Positions 35,037-40,359 of a stretch of 40,359 nt of DNA are shown here, piece after piece. The notes beneath the pieces were generated by a model. That model was not told the origin of the DNA. It saw only the letters and a list, made by a program, of their open reading frames with translations, and did no database searches. How positions within the stretch are numbered: the stretch's first letter is position 1; each line of letters opens with the position of its first letter. Source of the DNA: Pedobacter schmidteae (GTDB taxonomy: Bacteria; Bacteroidota; Bacteroidia; Sphingobacteriales; Sphingobacteriaceae); assembly GCA_945901155.1 (NCBI GenBank), contig CAMDKO010000016.1, forward strand, positions 1 to 40,359. The letters are read 5' to 3'. Position numbers and translations under genes: made by a program.

Positions 35037-35073
35037 CATTCCATTTCAAAAGGAGCTTCTTTTTGAACTTGAT

Positions 35074-35144
35074 TGCCCGATAGTATAATGGTAGTACAAC
35101 TGTTTTTGGTGCAGTTTGTCTAGGTTCGAATCCTGGTCGGGCAA
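35074..35144 (+). tRNA. tRNA-Gln (anticodon TTG)
   Basis: The cloverleaf is complete. The acceptor TGCCCGA pairs with TCGGGCA, and the D-arm contains AATGGTAG. The anticodon stem ACTGT/GCAGT closes the loop TTTTGGT with anticodon TTG. The T-arm CTAGG-TTCGAAT-CCTGG is canonical. Discriminator base is A, and CCA is not encoded, so it must be added after transcription. It has its own promoter upstream and a terminator hairpin about 40 nt downstream. Confidence 0.95.
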
Positions 35145-35181
35145 CTAATTAAAATTTCGAGTTTCGGAATTGCACACTTAA

Positions 35182-35206
35182 AAATCGCATTGCGATTTAT
35201 TTTTTT
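35182..35206 (+). terminator. Intrinsic terminator of tRNA-Gln
   Basis: AAATCGC (35182-35188), loop ATT and GCGATTT (35192-35198) form a 7-bp stem, followed by A and seven T residues (35200-35206). Its position between the tRNA and prs suits termination of the tRNA transcript. Confidence 0.8.
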
Positions 35207-35267
35207 ATAATATAATTGTGTCCTTTTAGGCATTAATCCTAAATTATTAGTTCGAAATCTCAAAAAA

Positions 35268-36212
35268 ATGGCCCTATCCTTCAATCCTATAAAGTTATTT
35301 GCTGGTTCTGGAACACTAGAGCTCGCTAAGAATATTGGTGAAAGTTATGGTATTAAACTAGGCGATATTTCTTTATCGAGATTTAGTGATGGTGAATTTC
35401 AACCTCATTTTAATGAAACTGTTCGTGGTTGTGATGTCTTTCTGATACAATCTACCAATCAGCCCAATGACAATCTTGTTGAACTTCTTTTGATGATTGA
35501 TGCGGCTAAAAGAGCTTCAGCTCATTATATTACTGTCGTTGTTCCCTATTTTGGATTTGCAAGACAGGATAGAAAAGATAAACCACGTGTTGCCATAGGA
35601 GCTAAATTAATGGCTAACCTGATTACTGCTGCAGGGGCTCACAGAATAATGACAATGGATCTTCATGCTGCTCAGATTCAAGGTTTTTTTGATATACCTG
35701 TTGATCACCTAGATGCATCTGTCATATTTGTTCCGCATATTAAAAGCTTGAATCTTCCAAATCTAACTATTGCATCACCTGATATGGGTGGTTCATACAG
35801 AGCAAGAACATTCGCGAAATTTTTTAATGCAGAGGTTGTTATCTGTGATAAACAAAGAAAAAGAGCTAATGAAATTGAATCTATGTCTATTATTGGTGAT
35901 GTTTCCGGTAGGGATGTAGTTCTTATGGATGATATTTGTGATACCGCCAGAACATTGGCTAAGGCTGCTGAACTAATCATGGAAAATGGTGCCAATAGTG
36001 TCAGAGCAGTTTGTACCCATCCTGTTTTATCAGGCGATGCTTATAGAACAGTTGAGGGGTCGGCTTTAACAGAGTTGATTGTTACAGATACCATTGCCTC
36101 TGTTAAATCAAGTCCTAAGATTAAAGTATTATCAACTGCAGATCTTTTTAGTAGAGCCATTGCTAATGTTAATGAGCATGGATCAATCAGTGAGTTGTTT
36201 AAGATAGAATAA
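35268..36212 (+). CDS. prs: Ribose-phosphate pyrophosphokinase (PRPP synthetase)
   Basis: This 314-residue cytosolic enzyme makes PRPP from ribose 5-phosphate and ATP, for purine, pyrimidine, NAD, histidine and tryptophan synthesis. Landmarks are KLFAGSGTLELAKNIGESYG at the N-terminus, SRFSDGE, the catalytic flexible-loop region YFGFARQDRKDKPR, the metal and ATP site MTMDLHAAQIQGFFDIPVDHL, and the PRPP-binding loop VVLMDDICDTARTL near residue 223. The loop residues ARTL replace the more common AGTL/GGTL, a minor variation. It uses the ATG at 35268. Followed by rplY after 93 bp, an arrangement often seen in this phylum. Confidence 0.98.
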   Translation: MALSFNPIKLFAGSGTLELAKNIGESYGIKLGDISLSRFSDGEFQPHFNETVRGCDVFLIQSTNQPNDNLVELLLMIDAAKRASAHYITVVVPYFGFARQDRKDKPRVAIGAKLMANLITAAGAHRIMTMDLHAAQIQGFFDIPVDHLDASVIFVPHIKSLNLPNLTIASPDMGGSYRARTFAKFFNAEVVICDKQRKRANEIESMSIIGDVSGRDVVLMDDICDTARTLAKAAELIMENGANSVRAVCTHPVLSGDAYRTVEGSALTELIVTDTIASVKSSPKIKVLSTADLFSRAIANVNEHGSISELFKIE

Positions 36213-36226
36213 ATAAAGGAATCAAT

Positions 36227-36241
36227 ACCCGATTATCGGGT
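36227..36241. repeat. Small perfect hairpin in the prs-rplY gap
   Basis: ACCCGA-TTA-TCGGGT forms a 6-bp stem with a 3-nt loop, 15 nt after the prs stop codon. There is no T-tract after it, so it might be an RNA-processing or weak attenuation site rather than a terminator. Confidence 0.4.
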
Positions 36242-36305
36242 CTAGATTAAAAAGAGTAGAATGTTAGATTTTCTAACAGCTAAATACAAATAAAAATAAA
36301 TAATT

Positions 36306-36881
36306 ATGAAATCAATTGCTATTAGCGGTTCTCCAAGAGAGAACGTAGGGAAAAGAGATGCAAAAGAGCTGCGTTATCAGGGATTAGTTCCTGCAGTTCT
36401 TTATGGTGGAAAAAATCAGATCCACTTTTCTGTGTCTGCGGCTGATTTGAAAGCTCTGGTGTACACACCGGATGTTTCATTCGTTGCTTTGGAAATTGGT
36501 AGTGTGAAAGCACAGGCCATTATTCAGGATGTTAATTTTCATCCATTAACTGACTTACCTTTACATGTTGACTTTTTAGAGTTAGATGAAAAGAAACCAG
36601 TTGTTATGCAGATTCCTGTAAAACTAACCGGAACTTCACCAGGTGTTAAAATTGGTGGTAAGTTAATTCAGAAATTACGTAAACTTCGTGTTAAAGCTTT
36701 GCCAAAAGATATGCCTCAAAATGTTGAAGTAAGTATCACCTCACTTGAAGTTGGTAAATCTGTTGGTGTTGGAGAGTTGAAATTCGATAACTTTAAAATC
36801 ACAAACAACCCTGAGGATACTATCGTTTCAGTTACAATGTCTCGTGCTTTAAAGCAAGCTGAAACCGATGCTAAAAAATAA
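36306..36881 (+). CDS. rplY: Large-subunit ribosomal protein L25, long Ctc form
   Basis: This 191-residue 5S-rRNA-binding ribosomal protein is of the two-domain L25/TL5/Ctc type. The N-terminal L25 domain (residues 1-95) opens MKSIAISGSPRENVGKRDAK, and the C-terminal beta-rich domain (100-185) contains the PVVMQIPVKLTGTSPGVK strand region. The short E. coli L25 has only the first domain; the long form is usual in Bacteroidota. It ends AETDAKK. A strong terminator follows at 36902-36935. Confidence 0.97.
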   Translation: MKSIAISGSPRENVGKRDAKELRYQGLVPAVLYGGKNQIHFSVSAADLKALVYTPDVSFVALEIGSVKAQAIIQDVNFHPLTDLPLHVDFLELDEKKPVVMQIPVKLTGTSPGVKIGGKLIQKLRKLRVKALPKDMPQNVEVSITSLEVGKSVGVGELKFDNFKITNNPEDTIVSVTMSRALKQAETDAKK

Positions 36882-36901
36882 TTTGCATTAATTTTTTGAT
36901 C

Positions 36902-36935
36902 AGCAGCGCAGGAAAAACCTGCGCTGCTTTTTTTT
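36902..36935 (+). terminator. Intrinsic terminator after rplY
   Basis: AGCAGCGCAGG (36902-36912), loop AAAAA and CCTGCGCTGCT (36918-36928) form an 11-bp perfect stem followed by a run of eight T. It lies 20 nt after the rplY stop. Confidence 0.95.
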
Positions 36936-36983
36936 ATAATTCAATTAGCTTTTTTTCAAAGCTTTCTGCCATATTTGTTCTTC

Positions 36984-37544
36984 ATGAAGTATTTGATTGT
37001 AGGCTTAGGTAATATCGGACCAGAGTATGCCGACACCAGGCATAATATTGGTTTTATGGTGGCTGATGAATTTGCCAAGCAAGCGCATTCTTCCTTTTTT
37101 AATATGCGACTTGCATATTATACGGAATTCACTTACAAAAGCAGAAATATTTATGTGATTAAACCTACTACTTTTATGAATTTGAGCGGTAAGGCAGTAA
37201 ATTATTGGATGCAAGAGCTTGGAATTCCTAAAGAAAACGTAATAGTTGTTGTTGACGATCTGGCCTTACCATTTGGTACGATTAGGCTAAAGCCTAAAGG
37301 TAGTCCTGCAGGCCATAATGGTTTAAAGAGTATTGAAGCTATGCTTGAAAGTGCAGATTATCCAAGATTACGCTTTGGTATCGGAGATAACTTTCCAAAA
37401 GGAAGGCAGGTTGATTTTGTGCTGAGTGGATTTGATCCAGATGAGCAAAAAGAACTTCCTGCACTTATTGATCAATCTATTGAGTTTATTCAAAGTTTTG
37501 TTACTGCCGGCACTGAACTAACAATGACCCGTTTTAATAAGTAA
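36984..37544 (+). CDS. pth: Peptidyl-tRNA hydrolase
   Basis: This 186-residue cytosolic enzyme releases peptides from stalled peptidyl-tRNAs. The start is set at the ATG at 36984 (MKYLIVGLGN); a TTG three codons upstream is less likely. The catalytic histidine is in YADTRHNIGFM (His20), with KPTTFMNLSGKAV and the aspartate motif VVVDDLALPFGTIRLKPKGSPAGHNGLKS all conserved, and the FGIG strand near residue 130. It follows the rplY terminator by about 50 bp and is probably transcribed separately. Confidence 0.97.
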   Translation: MKYLIVGLGNIGPEYADTRHNIGFMVADEFAKQAHSSFFNMRLAYYTEFTYKSRNIYVIKPTTFMNLSGKAVNYWMQELGIPKENVIVVVDDLALPFGTIRLKPKGSPAGHNGLKSIEAMLESADYPRLRFGIGDNFPKGRQVDFVLSGFDPDEQKELPALIDQSIEFIQSFVTAGTELTMTRFNK

Positions 37545-37589
37545 ATACTAGTTTTCTGAAAACCCAAACCGAATTTATTGAACATTCAA

Positions 37590-37937
37590 ATGAAAATTTA
37601 CGGTATACCTAATTGTAATACGGTCAAAAAAACCCTCGATTGGTTCAAGCTTAATCAGTTGGATTATGAATTTCATGATTTCAAGAAGCTGGGAATCAGT
37701 AGTGAAAAACTAGAAGAATGGGCAGATGAGCTAGGCTGGGAGACATTTCTGAATAAGCGTGGAACTACTTGGAAAATGCTTGATGCTGAAATTCAAAGGT
37801 CTATTGTTTGTAAAGCAGACGCATTCAAGCTGATGCAGGTTAAACCCAGTATTATTAAACGACCAGTAATTGAAACAGTTTCAGGAACAATAATTCTTGG
37901 ATTCAATGAAGAGCAGCTTTTAGAGCTTCTTAAATAA
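37590..37937 (+). CDS. ArsC/Spx-family protein (YffB-like)
   Basis: This 115-residue thioredoxin-like protein starts at the ATG at 37590 (MKIYGIPNCNTVKKTL); a TTG four codons upstream gives a longer version. The single N-terminal cysteine in PNCNTVKK (Cys9) corresponds to the active-site Cys of ArsC/YffB proteins, and the family's KRPVI motif is near residue 87. It lacks the CxxC of Spx. Members are glutathione- or thiol-dependent reductases or regulators; true arsenate reduction is not assured. It lies 45 bp after pth. Confidence 0.9.
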   Translation: MKIYGIPNCNTVKKTLDWFKLNQLDYEFHDFKKLGISSEKLEEWADELGWETFLNKRGTTWKMLDAEIQRSIVCKADAFKLMQVKPSIIKRPVIETVSGTIILGFNEEQLLELLK

Positions 37938-37995
37938 TTGAATTATATTAATCCTTGCAATTTCAACAATTCTCTATTAACAATAAATAATTTAC

Positions 37996-39993
37996 ATGAA
38001 TAAACTAAAATTTTTATCGCTTCTTATTGCGGTTATTTGCCTTGTTACTCCGATTGCGGCACAGACGGTTAATCAGAGTGGAGCAACTGTCAATAACTAT
38101 AATTACAATGACGCGTTCAGTCCGTTATTTTATACAAAAAATGGAAATGATTATAGATCTTCTGGTGGTCAGCCTGGTCCAAGCTATTGGCAAAATCGTG
38201 CTGATTACAAACTATCTGTTAGATTAAATGATCAGACGAATGAAATTTCAGGCACTGAAATTATAACCTACACCAATAATAGTCCTGATAAATTAGGTTT
38301 TATTTGGATGCAGCTTGACCAGAATTTGTTTAAGAATGATTCAAGAGGTAATGCCATTATTCCACCAACAGGAAGTCGTAATGGTGCCCACGGACAGCAG
38401 TTTGATGGTGGGTATACGATCAAATCTGTAAAATTAATTTCGGTTGAAAAAGGCAAAACTATTGAGTTGTCAGTTGAATTCTTAATTCAAGATACCCGGA
38501 TGCAAATCTACCTTCCTTCTGCAATTTCAGCAGGCGGTGGGCAGTTAAAGCTAAAAATTGAGTATTCGTTTATCTCACCCGACTATGGTTCTGACCGGAT
38601 GGGTATTTTAAATACTAAGAATGGTAAAATATTCTCAGTTGCTCAATGGTACCCAAGAATGTGCGTATATGATGATGTTTTAGGTTGGAACACGCTACCA
38701 TATACAGGTCCTAGTGAGTTTTATCTCGAGTATGGTGATTATGATATCAGTATTACCGTGCCATCAAACCATATTGTGGTGAGTTCGGGTGAACTTACAA
38801 ATCCTCAGGATGTATATACTCTTGAGCAGCAAAATCGCTGGAAATCTGCTGCTCAAAGTGATAAAACAGTGATTATTAGATCTTCCTCTGAACTTGCTAA
38901 TCCAAAATCTCGTCCAACAGGCAAGCAGGAACTAACCTGGAATTTCAAGTTAAAGAATGCGCGTGATGCTGCATGGGCTTCATCTGCAGCATTTATTATC
39001 GATGCTGCAAGAATGAATCTGCCTAGTGGTAAAAAGTCAATGGCTATTTCTGCATATCCTGTAGAAAGTGATGGGGTGGATGCTTGGGGTCGATCAACAG
39101 AATATACCAAAGCATCAAATGAATTTAATTCTAATAAGTGGCTTGAATTTCCATATCCGGCTGCCACTAATGTAGCTTCGGTTGCTGGAGGTATGGAATA
39201 CCCTGGTATTGTTTTTTGCGGTGCAAGCGCTAAGTCAGGTGCACTTTGGGGAGTTACTGATCATGAATTTGGTCATACCTGGTTTCCAATGATCGTCGGT
39301 TCTAATGAGCGGTTATTTGCATGGATGGATGAGGGCTTTAATACTTTTATAAATTCTTTAGCTTCAAAAGATTTCAATGGCGGTGAATACAATCCAAGAA
39401 CTATGGATATGCATAATTTGGGTAATATAATTACAAATGATGCTTTTGAACCAGTTATGAGTAGTCCCGATAATATGAAAGAAAGGAATATTGGTGTACT
39501 GGCTTATTATAAGCCTGCCATTGGATTAACTTTATTACGTGAACAGGTAATTGGTCCCGATCGGTTTGACAGAGCATTTAAGACTTATATTGAGCGTTGG
39601 GCTTATAAGCACCCAACTCCGGATGATTTCTTCCGTACAATAGAGAACGTAGCTGGTGAAAATCTGAACTGGTTCTGGAGAGGCTGGTTTATAAATAACT
39701 GGAAACTGGATCAGGCTGTTACAGATGTAAAATATGTGAAAAATGATCCTGCCCAGGGTGCTTTGATTACTATTGAAAATCTTGAGAAAATGCCTATGCC
39801 GGTTATCCTAGAAATAAAGACAAAGAGCGGTAAGGTAAGCAGACTCAAACTTCCTGTTGAGGTTTGGCAGCGAAATAAACAGTGGACATTTATTTACCCT
39901 TCAGTTGAGGAGATCATATCTGTTGTTTCAGATCCTGATAAGGTATTACCTGATTCTAATTCATCCAATAACAGCTGGACTTCAGGTAAATAA
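37996..39993 (+). CDS. Secreted M1-family metallopeptidase
   Basis: This 665-residue protein has a Sec signal peptide ([20 protein letters not shown], residues 4-23). It contains the M1 zinc site HEFGH at 423-427 with the third ligand Glu446 in MDEGF, 19 residues after the second His. A WFP segment follows the motif as in other bacterial M1 peptidases. The exopeptidase GxMEN motif appears as GGMEYPG near residue 395, with Tyr in place of Asn, which occurs in some subgroups. The upstream part is the usual beta-sandwich domain and the C-terminal part is helical then beta-rich. It likely trims peptides in the periplasm or outside the cell. The gene is monocistronic with a terminator-like hairpin downstream. 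Confidence 0.93.
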   Translation: MNKLKFLSLLIAVICLVTPIAAQTVNQSGATVNNYNYNDAFSPLFYTKNGNDYRSSGGQPGPSYWQNRADYKLSVRLNDQTNEISGTEIITYTNNSPDKLGFIWMQLDQNLFKNDSRGNAIIPPTGSRNGAHGQQFDGGYTIKSVKLISVEKGKTIELSVEFLIQDTRMQIYLPSAISAGGGQLKLKIEYSFISPDYGSDRMGILNTKNGKIFSVAQWYPRMCVYDDVLGWNTLPYTGPSEFYLEYGDYDISITVPSNHIVVSSGELTNPQDVYTLEQQNRWKSAAQSDKTVIIRSSSELANPKSRPTGKQELTWNFKLKNARDAAWASSAAFIIDAARMNLPSGKKSMAISAYPVESDGVDAWGRSTEYTKASNEFNSNKWLEFPYPAATNVASVAGGMEYPGIVFCGASAKSGALWGVTDHEFGHTWFPMIVGSNERLFAWMDEGFNTFINSLASKDFNGGEYNPRTMDMHNLGNIITNDAFEPVMSSPDNMKERNIGVLAYYKPAIGLTLLREQVIGPDRFDRAFKTYIERWAYKHPTPDDFFRTIENVAGENLNWFWRGWFINNWKLDQAVTDVKYVKNDPAQGALITIENLEKMPMPVILEIKTKSGKVSRLKLPVEVWQRNKQWTFIYPSVEEIISVVSDPDKVLPDSNSSNNSWTSGK

Positions 39994-40016
39994 TAGATTT
40001 TTTAAACTCCTCCAGG

Positions 40017-40036
40017 TAATTTCCTATAGGAAATTA
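40017..40036. repeat. 20-bp perfect palindrome
   Basis: TAATTTCCTATAGGAAATTA reads the same on both strands, 24 bp after the M1 peptidase stop codon. It could be a protein-binding site or part of the transcript end. There is no T-tract directly after it. Confidence 0.6.
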
Positions 40037-40080
40037 ATTTTAAAATATATTGATGATTCGTCTGATCTGCAATAATCTTC

Positions 40081-40117
40081 AAAAAACCCGCTTTTAATAT
40101 GTATTGAGGGGTTTTTT
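40081..40117. terminator. Probable bidirectional terminator between convergent genes
   Basis: AAAAAACCC (40081-40089) and GGGTTTTTT (40109-40117) form a stem with A- and T-tracts on both sides and a 19-nt loop. It separates the M1 gene (+) from the partial gene (-) at the window edge, and both transcripts could end here. Confidence 0.65.
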
Positions 40118-40170
40118 GATTTAGTTGCATCAGATAATTGTAGTCTATTAGGCTTAGATATTGATACCCA

Positions 40171-40359
40171 TTAGGAAGACTCCTCTGTTTTGACATAAGC
40201 AAGATGATTGAGTACAGCTCTTAATTCTCCATACGAAACATCATCGCCTAAAGCATTTTTAGTTTCGGCGGTACCTTTTCCAGGATGTTGAATAATGAAA
40301 GCCATGATCTTTGCTACTTTCAATTTTGACACGATTTCGAAAACCGATATCTCGCCTGA
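40171..40359 (-). CDS. C-terminal part of a gene cut by the window edge, unknown product
   Basis: An open frame runs from the right window edge to a TAA at 40171-40173 and encodes 62 residues without interruption; the true start lies outside. The visible C-terminus contains KLKVAKIMAFIIQHPGKG, a short turn, then DDVSYGELRAVLNHLAYVKTEESS, which reads like a helix-turn-helix or winged-helix segment, but I cannot assign a family. The bidirectional terminator just beyond its stop supports it being a real gene convergent with the M1 peptidase gene. Confidence 0.6.
   Translation of the reverse strand, partial: SGEISVFEIVSKLKVAKIMAFIIQHPGKGTAETKNALGDDVSYGELRAVLNHLAYVKTEESS

Larger units (their letters stand above)
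34634..35073. other. Repeat-filled gap between the toxin module and tRNA-Gln
   Basis: This is 440 nt with no gene. It has a small palindrome, CCTGC-C-GCAGG (34671-34681), then GGTCTGA-type low-complexity units. The dispersed repeat copy B follows (34745-34926), including a six-copy TCAGTTA/TCAGTTG tandem, then a partial third copy of the 30-nt block at 34948-34972 (one mismatch over its 25 nt). The last 70 nt hold the tRNA promoter. Confidence 0.8.

Overview
The window looks like a chromosomal segment of an AT-rich Bacteroidota bacterium, most likely Sphingobacteriales (Pedobacter-like). The main reasons are a TTTG-N20-TAnnTTTG promoter of the Bacteroidota type in front of tRNA-Gln, the DUF2723 (GT117-type) membrane protein, the two-domain L25/Ctc ribosomal protein beside prs and pth, and low-complexity intergenic repeats. 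The taxon is inferred; no rRNA is present.

Left end (1-3.5 kb): an ECF-type sigma factor, a small secreted hypothetical protein, a small Phd/antitoxin-like orphan and accA (all +). A 629-nt gene-free stretch (2905-3533) follows. It holds several GC-rich, mutually complementary segments and may be a structured RNA or a decayed mobile element.

Central island (3.5-30.1 kb, all on -): seventeen closely spaced genes. Reading downstream from 30.1 kb they are a ribose-type ABC sugar importer (ATPase, permease, binding lipoprotein), a DUF2231-PSCyt1-DUF1549-DUF1553 cytochrome protein, a Tat-exported DUF1501 protein, an FG-GAP propeller, a propeller/HEAT/cytochrome c protein, a DUF4432 aldose-epimerase relative, a PMI-like cupin and a TIM-barrel isomerase. 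Then come a cytosolic Gfo/Idh/MocA dehydrogenase, a DUF1080 (3-keto-glycoside hydrolase type) protein, a second propeller/HEAT/cytochrome lipoprotein, a D-tagatose-3-epimerase-family enzyme, a Tat-exported Gfo/Idh/MocA protein, a third propeller/cytochrome protein fused to a degenerate SGNH domain, and a ThuA-like protein. Together they suggest uptake and oxidative (3-keto type) catabolism of an unidentified glycoside, anhydrosugar or rare sugar, with periplasmic c-type haem proteins handling electrons. Many of these families are best known from Planctomycetes and Verrucomicrobia. A 14-bp x 8 tandem repeat lies directly in front of the epimerase start codon.

Right part (30.2-40.4 kb): a strong terminator, the DUF2723 membrane protein (-), then a repeat-rich gap carrying a zeta-toxin-like kinase plus an overlapping 48-residue ORF, flanked by copies of one intergenic repeat. 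A housekeeping block on + follows: tRNA-Gln(TTG) with promoter and terminator, prs, rplY, pth, an ArsC/Spx-family protein and a secreted M1 aminopeptidase. A gene truncated by the window edge ends the segment on the - strand.
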